From Conexibacter woesei Iso977N (lineage in GTDB: Bacteria > Actinomycetota > Thermoleophilia > Solirubrobacterales > Solirubrobacteraceae): a stretch of DNA of 64,000 bases. The stretch lies in contig NZ_AUKG01000002.1 of the NCBI RefSeq assembly GCF_000424625.1, positions 744,001 to 808,000 on the forward strand. The letters run 5' to 3'. The translations under genes were made by a program, and so were the position numbers. Every line of letters begins with the position of its first letter. Position 1 is the stretch's first letter. Below the pieces are notes generated by a model, which saw nothing but the letters and a program-made list of their open reading frames with translations, had not been told where the DNA came from and made no database searches. Of this stretch, positions 17,701 through 24,737 are shown one piece after another.

Positions 17701-18307
17701 CGTCGCTGATCGCCATCGGCCCGGTCGCGCCCGACTGCGACCCGGACGGGCAGCCGGCGGGCAACGGGGTCACGGTCGGCGACCCGGCCGCGGCGGTGAC
17801 GGCCCTGCCCTCGGAGGTGCCGAGGATGGTGCCGGCGTTGTTGAGCGTCAGCGGCACCGTGCCCTCGGTCCACGTGCAGTTGTCGGTCTCGCCCGAGTGC
17901 GGCAGGCCGCCGAGCTGGGTCATGACCCCGCTGCCCGACCAGACCAGCCCGCGGAAGATCGTCGGCTGGACGTACGCGCAGTCCCTGACGGAGTCGTAGA
18001 CGCTGCCGCCGACGACCCGGCCCTGGTCGTTGATGTCGTAGGCGACCGACGTGATGGCGTCGTCCGGCGAGCCGGGCAACTGCGTGTCGTCGGACCCGTT
18101 CCAGGTGAACGGCACGATCGTGTTGTTGGGGTTGTTGATGTCCGTGGAGCCCCGCGCCACGACGATCCCGGCGCTGTTGACCCCTTGGACGTCGACGTAG
18201 CTGTAGGGGCGGCCGAACTCGCGGTAGTCGGCCTGGGCCGCCGCCGGGAGGGACGCGGCGAGCGTGGCGAGCAGCAGGGCCAGGGCGAGGAGGGCGGCGC
18301 GCGGCAT
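14723..18307 (-). CDS. Giant secreted multidomain protein with HAF-like repeats
   Basis: The protein has 1194 residues with a signal peptide (1-26, ending AQA). Residues about 40-340 hold at least seven repeats of the form I-N-x-x-G-x-V-V-G (for example INDQGRVVGGS, LNNAGTILGTS, IADDGTVVGES), like HAF-type beta-propeller repeats. A beta-sandwich (about 355-485) follows, then a long Lys/Asp/Ala-rich helical region (about 490-830) and a mixed C-terminal domain (about 890-1194, ending in ILTRDTRYLGEVPVSQW) that I do not recognise. The N-terminal display repeats and variable C-terminal domain recall polymorphic secreted effectors, but no toxin motif is visible. Arginine is often encoded by AGG here. 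A TACGCT box lies 7 bases before the ATG (complement of 18315-18320). Confidence 0.7.
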   Translation of the reverse strand: MPRAALLALALLLATLAASLPAAAQADYREFGRPYSYVDVQGVNSAGIVVARGSTDINNPNNTIVPFTWNGSDDTQLPGSPDDAITSVAYDINDQGRVVGGSVYDSVRDCAYVQPTIFRGLVWSGSGVMTQLGGLPHSGETDNCTWTEGTVPLTLNNAGTILGTSEGRAVTAAAGSPTVTPLPAGCPSGSQSGATGPMAISDAGTVVLGCAANARTISSSGVVTDLPQGFYPVMHAITPSGTVLGRMSTPAVNNLPAKVDGAGAVTVLQPLAGSTGATGEAIADDGTVVGESSGPSGFRATLWHPDGTAIDLNTLAQNPTGPLVSATDISPDGAYIIGRVTAGGGQTDAPVYRLGAGSDTLDVDIAAATPDGRALDSGGLTEQEAFDVHVTLKNTSSTETIKDLNYAGGGAPLTIDARSIARIGTLSAPGGAPPTSLAPGETRTFDYRLTAGTDGVAAAIVKVTGRTAGGTPQEAKGSLKITVTQAGRLNAALAQYARLHGVDSMMLGMARKLYQGWDRTGLKLQAALRRVLSPAERKRWFGTASKNVVDQLDVARALLLGRSPNATAAQLPNKGFGGYTAEELNDEYNRAFKAELGKGVARYVKRWSDLGDGARTQLRTAWGESALAANYIMNSASQDQREEAEAMVLAFSDGVVQDTTSYANWTRNEVSNLLNDGASLITAFDQVDKGADDLVDDMTVPFVKRAEARDRVAQLADDQPIKFMRESAKLDAADTTTAGEAVADTLIGGAATKVVTSGGRVVQLARKGAALINMAKATEVIDESGRLAKGVRAVKGTKNALGVGLSGEEAAGLLQDGEAAMKDLDGATLVQSSDHGNVYRLPNVGGVPEVTLDAKAQILKGVEDDYARTFGRPIELAEVLKPSTELRKPGAVAKLELTGQKTGKAAMVDAGMPADALGEAVYWKPKVRPQEIPGFRNLSKERQAAAIKEYENAVKAVDEWNDPKLGSKTAKLQRVIGREGTVALDDRPWPGGLQRFVNAEFELVKVPGRYADAYLIRVKRYEIVVKDTLRGGRVVNTKTVVNSSKALAQGVDADAVAVMKVVGRDGAGKPILASLDASERSFAMSRYVDRNVKARASGLVTDLAEHGATLVMDDADAAHAGFLLPKFGVPFMPDEVGIPFLQRIAKFVAPPGVTPNEMFQKMLAAVKAEGGFGQHAVILTRDTRYLGEVPVSQW

Positions 18308-18473
18308 GCGCGCGAGCGTATGCCGGTGGGTTCTCGCGGCGGGTGGGCTTCTTCACCCCGCTACGCAAGCTTCCGTACCCCGGCGGCGAGGAGTCCGGCG
18401 GAGCGTGCAGCGGCGGCGCGCCGATCGCGCGACGCACGTGCGCCATCGCGCCGGGCGATAACGTCAGGGCTAC

Positions 18474-18845
18474 ATGAGCAGCGATGCACCGATGTTGATC
18501 CAGGCCGCCGCGAAGGGCGTGCTCGAAGAGGTCCCGGCGCTGAAGCCGATGACGCTCGTCGTCGGGATCGACCTCCACGGCCGGGGTGACACCCAGCAGT
18601 TCCGGCTGGAGCTGCCGGAGGTGAAGGTCACCAAGGACATCGGCGCCGACGCCAAGATCCGGGTCGAGCTGCGCCGCGACTTCTTCAACCTGATGGTCGA
18701 GCACGGCGCGAAGGTCGACGACTGGGAGCAGGCCTTCCGCGAAGGCCGCGCCAGGGCGACCGGCGTCCAGCAGTACCTGCAGCTGATCGCCAAGGTGGTC
18801 GGCAAGCAGCAGGAGCGCGACCGCCTGCGCCGCGCACACAAGTAG
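18474..18845 (+). CDS. SCP2-like small protein
   Basis: This is a 123-residue soluble protein. The C-terminal pattern VELRRDFFNLMV..., then DDWEQAFREGRARATGVQQY, matches the strand-helix signature of SCP2-type sterol/lipid carrier domains (a buried sheet with an Ala-Phe-x-x-Gly turn). The N-terminal MLIQAAAKGVLEEVPALKP would form the first helix. A TAACGT box (18459-18464) ends 9 bases before the ATG. It is divergent from the giant secreted protein and convergent with agmatine deiminase. Ligand unknown; the family call is tentative. Confidence 0.5.
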   Translation: MSSDAPMLIQAAAKGVLEEVPALKPMTLVVGIDLHGRGDTQQFRLELPEVKVTKDIGADAKIRVELRRDFFNLMVEHGAKVDDWEQAFREGRARATGVQQYLQLIAKVVGKQQERDRLRRAHK

Positions 18846-18852
18846 GCGTTGC

Positions 18853-19872
18853 TCAGTCGGCGAGCGCCGGGACCTGCTGGGTGATGCAGTGGGGGCCGCC
18901 GCCGCCGAAGGCATGGATGACGCCGGGGACGCCGATGACCTCCTTCGAGGGGCCGTAGGCGCGGCCGATCGCGTCGAGGGCCTCGGCGTCGAGGTCGGGC
19001 TGGCCCGCGACGGGGACGATCACGAACTTCTCGCCGATGTAGAAGTTCATGTAGGAGGCGACGATCTCCTCGCCCTCGACCTCCGCGTAGGCGAGCGGGT
19101 CGAAATCGATGACCTCCAGCCCCGCGGCCACGGCGATCTCGCGGTTGCGGGCCATGTTGTCGTGGTTGGGGTTGTCGGCGGCCGCGCGCTGCAGCAGGAC
19201 GGTCCCGGGCTTGGTGAACGCGGCGATCAGGTCGACGTGGCCGTCGGTGTCCTTGTCCTCGACCAGGCCCTTCTCCAACCACACCACCTTGGTCACGCCG
19301 AGGTAGTCCTTGAGGTGCTGCTCGATCTCGCCGCGGTCCATCGACGGGTTGCGGTTCGGGTTCAGCAGGCACTCCTCGGTGGTGATCAGGAAACCGGTCC
19401 CGTCGACCCCGATCGACCCGCCCTCCAGGATCAGCGGCGCGCGCACGACGTCGCTGCCGACGTGCTCGCTCAGGAATCGCCCGATCGCCTGGTCGTTCTC
19501 ATAGCCCTCGAACTTGTCGCCCCACGAGTTGAACCCGAAGTGCACGCCGACGCGGCGCGACGGCTCCTCGATGTGGTCGACGACGAAGATCGGCCCGGAG
19601 TCGCGCAGCCACGAGTCGTCGACCGGCCGCAGGACGACCTCGACGTTGCCGTCCAGCGCGGCGCGCGCCTCGGCGTGGTCGGCGGCGTCGCGGACGACCA
19701 TCGTGACCGGCTCGAACGCGGCGATCGCGTTCGCCACGCCCGCGGACTCCGCCTTCGCGGCGCCGAGCTGGCCGCCCCACAGCTCGCGGCGGCAGGGCCA
19801 CGCCATCAGCGTGCGCTCGTGGCGCGTCCACTCGGGCGGCATCGTCAGACCTTCGGCGGCGGGCGTCGTCAT
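18853..19872 (-). CDS. aguA: Agmatine deiminase (peptidyl-arginine-deiminase family)
   Basis: The 339-residue enzyme begins MTTPAAEGLTMPPEW and continues with RHERTLMAWPCRRELWGG, typical of the agmatine deiminase family. Family residues are visible: RPVDDSWLRDSGPIFVVD (acidic pair and guanidine site), LEGGSIGVDG, DTDGHVDLIAAF (catalytic His) and GGGGPHCITQQ with the nucleophile Cys329. It converts agmatine to N-carbamoylputrescine and ammonia. The frame is open upstream, but ATG 19872 gives the conserved N-terminus. It diverges from the B12-binding sensor with 34 bp between starts. No N-carbamoylputrescine amidase is seen nearby. Confidence 0.85.
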   Translation of the reverse strand: MTTPAAEGLTMPPEWTRHERTLMAWPCRRELWGGQLGAAKAESAGVANAIAAFEPVTMVVRDAADHAEARAALDGNVEVVLRPVDDSWLRDSGPIFVVDHIEEPSRRVGVHFGFNSWGDKFEGYENDQAIGRFLSEHVGSDVVRAPLILEGGSIGVDGTGFLITTEECLLNPNRNPSMDRGEIEQHLKDYLGVTKVVWLEKGLVEDKDTDGHVDLIAAFTKPGTVLLQRAAADNPNHDNMARNREIAVAAGLEVIDFDPLAYAEVEGEEIVASYMNFYIGEKFVIVPVAGQPDLDAEALDAIGRAYGPSKEVIGVPGVIHAFGGGGPHCITQQVPALAD

Positions 19873-19906
19873 GGAGTTTCGGAGGATGCCAGCTAGGGTT
19901 CCGACC

Positions 19907-20734
19907 ATGGGGACAGAAGTCCGCCCGGTCAGGTTCCAAAGCGGCTTGTTGGAGGCCTTGGAGACGCGGCTGGCCCGCGAGGGCGGCGAGCTGTCGGACT
20001 TCGTGAACATGGCGGTCGATCGCGCGCTGCACGGCGATGCGGGCGAGCGGCGGCTGCGCGCGGTCCCCGAGCCGATCGCGCAGGAGGAGCTGCACGGCGC
20101 GTGCGTCGCCTACCGCCGCGCGCTGTTGGACCGCGACCCGGTGCGGGCGCGGGCGGTCGTCGACGACCTCGTCGCGCGCGGCGTCAGGATGATCGACCTG
20201 TATGAGTCGGTCCTGGCCCCGGCGATGGGCGAGATCGGCGAGCTCTGGGCGCTGGAGCAGGTGACGGTCGCCGACGAGCACTACGCGACCGAGGAGACCG
20301 CGCAGATCCTCAACACGCTGGCGCCGGAGCGGCGCGTCGCGCCGACGCGCGGGCGCCTGGCGGTCGTCGGCGGGTCGCCGGACGAGCTGCACTCCATCGG
20401 CCCGCGGATGGTCGCCGACCTGCTGGAGCGCGCGGGGTGGGAGGTGATCGCTCTGGGCGCCGGCGCGCCCGCCGGCGACCTCGCGAGGCTCGTGAGCGCC
20501 GAGTGCCCGGACGTCGTCGCGCTCTCGACCGCGACCGTCGGGCGGCTGCCGGGCGCCGAGGAGGCGATCGGCCTCCTGCGCCAGGTGCGGCCGCGCCCGC
20601 TGCTGGCCGTCGGCGGCGGCCTCTACCGCGGGCCGGCGGTCGACCTCGCACGCGCCTGGGGCGCGGACGTCGTCACGTCCGACCTGAAGGACTTCCTGGC
20701 GCAGCTGCACGAGCGCTTCCCGCCTGTGGGGTGA
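19907..20734 (+). CDS. CarH-like cobalamin-binding sensor without MerR domain
   Basis: This 275-residue protein has a short N-terminal helical segment resembling a ribbon-helix-helix (RPVRFQSGLLEALETRL...SDFVNMAVDRAL, about 5-42). A four-helix cap domain (about 55-140) carries the W-x9-EH photosensor motif (Trp114, Glu124-His125), and a Rossmann-like B12-binding domain spans about 145-270. The cobalamin motif is E160-L-H162-S-I-G165, a variant of DxHxxG, followed by STATVG and GGGLY. Light-sensing CarH proteins use these modules behind a MerR DNA-binding domain, which is absent here. A TAGGGT box (19894-19899) ends 7 bases before the ATG. It probably regulates a neighbour in response to B12 or light (inference). 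Confidence 0.75.
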   Translation: MGTEVRPVRFQSGLLEALETRLAREGGELSDFVNMAVDRALHGDAGERRLRAVPEPIAQEELHGACVAYRRALLDRDPVRARAVVDDLVARGVRMIDLYESVLAPAMGEIGELWALEQVTVADEHYATEETAQILNTLAPERRVAPTRGRLAVVGGSPDELHSIGPRMVADLLERAGWEVIALGAGAPAGDLARLVSAECPDVVALSTATVGRLPGAEEAIGLLRQVRPRPLLAVGGGLYRGPAVDLARAWGADVVTSDLKDFLAQLHERFPPVG

Positions 20735-20806
20735 TCCGCGGCGGCGCGCCGCGCGCGGGCGGGTGTGCCTTCGCGGCGGGGCGTGGTCGGCGTAGGGTTC
20801 TGCGGG

Positions 20807-21472
20807 ATGCGTTTGTTGCCTCAGGAGCAGGACCGGCTGCTGCTGTTCCTCGCCGCGGAGCTGGCGCGCAAGCGGCAGGCGCGGGGGTTGCGGCTCAACC
20901 AGGCGGAGGCCACGGCGGTCATCGCCGACGGCATCTGCGAGCTGGCCCGGGACGGCCTGCGCTACGCGGACGTCGTCGAGAAGGCCTACAGCTTGCTCGG
21001 CGAGGACGACGTGCTCGACGGCGTCCGGCCGCTGGTCCCGCGGATCGAGGTCGAGGCGGTGTTCCGGGACGGGCGTCATCTCATCGTGGTCGAGGACCCG
21101 CTGGGCCCGCCGCCGGGGGACGAGCCCGAGGGCGAGCCGGACGCGCCGTGGCTCGACACGGCGACCGCGCGCGTTGCGGTGACCAACGAGAGCGCCGTCC
21201 TGATCGGCGTCACCAGCCACATGCACTTCTTCGAGACCAACCCCATGTTGAACTTCGACCGCGCCGCGGCGTGGGGGCTGCGCCTGGCGGTCCCGGCGCG
21301 GACCAAGATCTTCTTCGCCCCCGGCGAGACGCGCGAGGTCGCGCTGGTCCCGATCGGCGGCGCGCGCGTCGTGCGCGGGCACGGCGAGCTGGTCGACGGG
21401 GCGCTGGACGATGCTGACGTGCGCGAGGCCGCGTTGAGCGCCGCGCGCGAGAAGGGGTACCGCGGTGTCTGA
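20807..21472 (+). CDS. Fused urease gamma-beta subunit homologue
   Basis: Residues about 1-100 match urease gamma (LPQEQDRLLLFLAAELARKR, LNQAEATAVIADGI, GEDDVLDGVRPLVP). Residues about 125-221 match urease beta (VTNESAVLIGVTSHMHFFETN, FDRAAAWGLRLAVPA, FFAPGETREVALVPIGG). Gamma-beta fusions occur in some bacteria. The ATG at 20807 is preceded by a TAGGGT box at 20793-20798, 8 bases upstream. The stop overlaps the GTG of the alpha-subunit homologue by 8 bp, so the two are translationally coupled. No nickel-insertion genes (ureDEFG) occur in the window. Confidence 0.85.
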   Translation: MRLLPQEQDRLLLFLAAELARKRQARGLRLNQAEATAVIADGICELARDGLRYADVVEKAYSLLGEDDVLDGVRPLVPRIEVEAVFRDGRHLIVVEDPLGPPPGDEPEGEPDAPWLDTATARVAVTNESAVLIGVTSHMHFFETNPMLNFDRAAAWGLRLAVPARTKIFFAPGETREVALVPIGGARVVRGHGELVDGALDDADVREAALSAAREKGYRGV

Positions 21473-23099
21473 CGCACAGCCCGTCCGGCTCGGCGACACG
21501 TCGCTGGAGCTCGTCGCCGAGCGCGACGACGTCCACGGCCCGGACCAGCTGGTCCCGGGGTTCGGCAACACGATGCGCGACGGGCTCGGGGTCCGGGCGG
21601 AACGCGGCGGCGTGGAGATCGCGATCACCGGCGGGCTGATCGTCGACCCGATCCTGGGCGTGCGCTACGCGTCGCTGGGCATCACCGACGGGCGGATCGT
21701 CTCGATCGGCCGCGCCGGCAACCCGGACACGATGGACGGGATCGACGTGGTCCTGGACGTCGGCACCGCCGTCCTCGACGCGACCGGCATGATCGTCACG
21801 CCGGGCGGGATCGACACGCACGTGCACTGGCTGTCGCCGCAGGTGACCGACGCGCTGCTGGCCGGCGGGATCACGACGATGGTCTCGCAGGACTACGGGC
21901 CGATCTGGAACCTGGGCACGAACCCGGAGGCCGGGCTGCAGGCGACGTGGGCCGCGCTCGAGGACGCGCCGATCAACGCAGGGCTGTTCGTGCGCGGGTC
22001 GTCGTCGCGGATGGAGCGGGTGGAGGACGGGCTGCGCGCGGGCGGCGCGGCGCTGAAGATCCACGAGGACGTCAGCGCCGGGCCGCGGCAGATCGACACG
22101 GCGCTGCGGGTGTGCGACGCGCACGACGTCCAGCTGGCGATCCACACCGACGGGCTCAACGAGGTGCTCGACGTCGAGGGCACGTTCCGGGCGTTCGCCG
22201 GGCGGTCGGTGCACTGCTTCCACATCGAGGGCGCCGGCGGCGGGCACGCGCCGGACCTGCTGAAGCTCGCGGGCCGCGAGCGGATCCTGACCTCTTCGAC
22301 GTCCCCAACGGTCCCGTTCGGCGTCGACACGGCGGCCGAGCACGAGGCGATGGTCGCCGCCGTGCATGTCCTACAACCTGGTGTCGTGCACGGCGACCGC
22401 GCCGCGGCGCGCGCCCGTGTGCGGCCGGCGACGATGGCCGCCGAGGGCGTCCTGCACGACCTCGGGATCGTGCACATGCTGTCGAGCGACTCCCAGGGCA
22501 TGGGGCGCGCGGGCGAGGTGTTCCGGCGCGCGATCCAGAACGCGGACGTGATGAAGCGGGCGCGGGGCTCTGCCGGCTACGGCGGTCTGGGGGACAACGA
22601 GCGCGTGCTGCGCCACGTCGCGAAGGTGACGATCAACCCGGCGATCACGCATGGGCTGTCGCACGACGTCGGCGCGCTGACCGAGGGCCGCGTGGCCGAC
22701 TGCGTGTTCTGGCTGCCGCAGAACTTCGGGATCCGGCCGGAGCTGGTCGTGAAGATGGGGATCGCGGCGTGGGGCGCGTCCGGCGACGCCGACGCGACGA
22801 CCGCGCTCTGCGAGCCGGTGGTCGTCCAGCGCCAGGTCGGCGCGCACGGGCGTGCCGCGGCGCGGCTGTCGCTGGCGTTCACGAGCGCCGCGGCGCAGGA
22901 CACCGAGCTGCCGACCGAGCGGCGCCGCTCGATCGTCCGCGGCTGCCGCGACGTCACCGCGGCCGACATGGTGCGCAACGACGTCCGGGCCGACGTGGAC
23001 GTCGCACCGGACGGGTCGTGGGTGTCGGTCGACGGCGAGCGGATCGGCATCGAGCCGATCGAAGAGGTCTCGCTGAGCTGGCGCTACCTCCTCGGGTAG
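21465..23099 (+). CDS. Urease alpha-subunit homologue with altered active-site flap
   Basis: This 544-residue amidohydrolase is about 25 residues shorter than ordinary UreC. The metal ligands are kept: His119/His121 (HVHW), the carbamylatable Lys198 with His200 (LKIHED), the His of HTDGLNE, the His of FHIEGAGGGHAPD, and Asp342 (SSDSQGMGR). The flap that normally reads MVCHHL is MVAAVHVL, so the catalytic-flap Cys is Val300 while the neighbouring His301 remains. HEDWG is HEDVS, and HTDTLNE is HTDGLNE. The binuclear metal site is therefore likely functional, but substrate closure and specificity may differ from urea. GTG start, coupled to the gamma-beta gene. Neighbouring agmatine deiminase makes a ureido compound, so a ureido-amine substrate is a possible alternative (inference). 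Confidence 0.8.
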   Translation: MSDAQPVRLGDTSLELVAERDDVHGPDQLVPGFGNTMRDGLGVRAERGGVEIAITGGLIVDPILGVRYASLGITDGRIVSIGRAGNPDTMDGIDVVLDVGTAVLDATGMIVTPGGIDTHVHWLSPQVTDALLAGGITTMVSQDYGPIWNLGTNPEAGLQATWAALEDAPINAGLFVRGSSSRMERVEDGLRAGGAALKIHEDVSAGPRQIDTALRVCDAHDVQLAIHTDGLNEVLDVEGTFRAFAGRSVHCFHIEGAGGGHAPDLLKLAGRERILTSSTSPTVPFGVDTAAEHEAMVAAVHVLQPGVVHGDRAAARARVRPATMAAEGVLHDLGIVHMLSSDSQGMGRAGEVFRRAIQNADVMKRARGSAGYGGLGDNERVLRHVAKVTINPAITHGLSHDVGALTEGRVADCVFWLPQNFGIRPELVVKMGIAAWGASGDADATTALCEPVVVQRQVGAHGRAAARLSLAFTSAAAQDTELPTERRRSIVRGCRDVTAADMVRNDVRADVDVAPDGSWVSVDGERIGIEPIEEVSLSWRYLLG

Positions 23100-23126
23100 G
23101 CGCAGCGCTCCGTAGACTCGCGCCGC

Positions 23127-23693
23127 ATGGCCGTTGCCATGCCGCCGATCGTCCATGACCCGATCCCGTTCGGGCCGCAGCGGGTTGCTGAGACGCGGGC
23201 GTATGCCGTCCGGCATTACGGGTTGCAGCGGGCGCGGTTGGTCGCGCCGAGGGTGATCGTGGAGCACATGACGGAGAACTCGTCGTTCCGGGCGACGTTC
23301 AACACGTTCGCGCCGGATGTCGCGGATCCGGAGCTGCACGAGCTGCCGGCGACGTGCTCGCACTTCGTGATCGATCAGAGCGGGACGATCCACCAGCTGG
23401 TGTCGCTGAAGTGGATCTGCCGGCACACGGTGGGCCTCAACTACACGGCGATCGGGATCGAGCACGTGGGCTTCTCCGAGGACGGCGTGCTCGGCAACCG
23501 GAGGATGCTGCGCGCGTCGCTGCGGCTGACGCGGTGGCTGCAGAGCAGGTTCCACATCGCCACCAGGAACGTGATCGGGCACAACGAGTCGCTCAACAGT
23601 CCGTATCACCACGAGGACGTCGCGCGGCTGCGCACCCAGACGCACGGCGACTGGCCGCATCGCTTCATGGTGCGCTACCGCGCGGACCTGTAG
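23127..23693 (+). CDS. N-acetylmuramoyl-L-alanine amidase (amidase_2 fold)
   Basis: The 188-residue protein shows the PGRP/amidase_2 zinc-hydrolase pattern: VIVEHMTENSSF (first ligand His), SHFVIDQSGTIHQLVSLKW, HTVGLNYTAIGIEHVG, and NVIGHNESLNSPYHHED (second His and Asp region). It should cleave the lactyl-L-alanine amide of peptidoglycan. No clear signal peptide is present, so it may act in muropeptide recycling or use another export route. A TAGACT box (23113-23118) ends 8 bases before the ATG. The TAG stop is also the first half of the TAGCGT box of the next gene. Confidence 0.8.
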   Translation: MAVAMPPIVHDPIPFGPQRVAETRAYAVRHYGLQRARLVAPRVIVEHMTENSSFRATFNTFAPDVADPELHELPATCSHFVIDQSGTIHQLVSLKWICRHTVGLNYTAIGIEHVGFSEDGVLGNRRMLRASLRLTRWLQSRFHIATRNVIGHNESLNSPYHHEDVARLRTQTHGDWPHRFMVRYRADL

Positions 23694-23704
23694 CGTCGCG
23701 CGGC

Positions 23705-24511
23705 ATGAGCGCCACGCTGCCGCAGCCCACCGACAACACCGTCGCCCTGGTCACCGGCGCCTCGTCGGGGATCGGCGCCGACCTCGCGCGGGAGCTGGCG
23801 TCGAGGGGCCACGGCGTCGTGCTCGTCGCCCGCCGCGCCGACCGCCTGGAGGCGCTGGCCGCCGAGCTGCGCGAGGCCCACGGGGTCCGGGCCGAAGCGC
23901 TCGCCGCCGACCTCGTCGACCCGGACGCGGTCCGCGCGCTGCCGGAGCGGATCGACGCGCTCGGCGTCGAGGTGAGCATCCTCATCAACAACGCCGGCTA
24001 CGGCTCGGCGGGGCAGTTCGTCGACCTCGATACGCGCGCGGAGACCGACATGGTGCGGTTGAACTGCGAGACCGTCGTCGCGCTCTCGGGCGCCTACGCG
24101 CCGAGGTTCGCGCAGAAGCGCGCGGGCGCGATCCTGGTCGTCGCCTCCTCGGCGGCGATGCAGCCGATCCCGGGCCAGGCGACCTACGGCGCCTCGAAGG
24201 CCTTCGCGCTCAGCTTCGCCGAGGCGCTGCACACCGAGCTCTCGCACCTCGGCGTCGCGGTCACCGCGCTGTGCCCCGGCCCGGTCGAGACCGAGTTCGC
24301 GCAGCGCGCTGGCCTCGAGGACGCGTTCGACGCGGTCCCGTCGTTCGCGCGCGTCTCCAGCGCCGAGTGCGCCAGGCAGGCGATCGAGGGCCTGGAGCGC
24401 AACAAGCGCGTCGTCGCGCCGGGGCTGGCGATCCGGGCGGTCGGGGTCGCCGGGCGCCACACGCCGCGCGCGATCCTGCTGCCGCTGATGAAGCGCTTCT
24501 ACCCGGCCTGA
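23705..24511 (+). CDS. Short-chain dehydrogenase/reductase
   Basis: This 268-residue classical SDR has the nucleotide loop TGASSGIG (about 17-24), NNAGYG (about 97-102), a catalytic Ser in VVASSAAMQ, and Tyr-x3-Lys in TYGASKAF. An Arg after the first strand (VLVARRADRLE) suggests NADP(H) preference. The substrate is unknown. A TAGCGT box (23691-23696) ends 8 bases before the ATG and overlaps the stop of the upstream amidase, so it probably has its own leaderless promoter. The helix-rich C-terminus ends LPLMKRFYPA. Confidence 0.85.
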   Translation: MSATLPQPTDNTVALVTGASSGIGADLARELASRGHGVVLVARRADRLEALAAELREAHGVRAEALAADLVDPDAVRALPERIDALGVEVSILINNAGYGSAGQFVDLDTRAETDMVRLNCETVVALSGAYAPRFAQKRAGAILVVASSAAMQPIPGQATYGASKAFALSFAEALHTELSHLGVAVTALCPGPVETEFAQRAGLEDAFDAVPSFARVSSAECARQAIEGLERNKRVVAPGLAIRAVGVAGRHTPRAILLPLMKRFYPA

Positions 24512-24549
24512 TCGCGCGGGCGGTCCGGCGCGGGCGCGGGCCGCCACGC

Positions 24550-24614
24550 GGCCCCTCCGGATCAGCAAGACGGGGGTTCCCACGGCCCGCCGCCACACGT
24601 CCTCCGGAGGGGCC
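24550..24614. terminator. Long-loop inverted repeat downstream of SDR gene
   Basis: Perfect 12-bp arms GGCCCCTCCGGA (24550-24561) and TCCGGAGGGGCC (24603-24614) are separated by 41 nt. The repeat lies in the 226-bp gap between convergent SDR and Fpg genes, which holds no ORF I can support. A terminator or structured RNA end is likely. Confidence 0.45.
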
Positions 24615-24635
24615 ACGTCGCGGCCCGCCCAAGAC

Positions 24636-24671
24636 AGGTGGCGGGAAGCATCGATTTTGTGACCGCCACCT
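24636..24671. terminator. Hairpin between convergent SDR and fpg
   Basis: Arms AGGTGGCGG (24636-24644) and CCGCCACCT (24663-24671) pair perfectly around an 18-nt, AT-richer loop (GATTTTG). With the adjacent inverted repeat this is a probable bidirectional terminator. Confidence 0.5.
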
Positions 24672-24737
24672 CCGGCTAGAACGACGCAGGCGGCGAAAAG
24701 TCACGCAGACCCGCTGCCAGTGCGGCTAGCGCACCGC

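Noticed and set aside
24512-24737. Riboswitch in the SDR-fpg gap
   Set aside because: The inverted repeats lie at the 3' ends of two convergent genes, not upstream of any start, so terminators are simpler.
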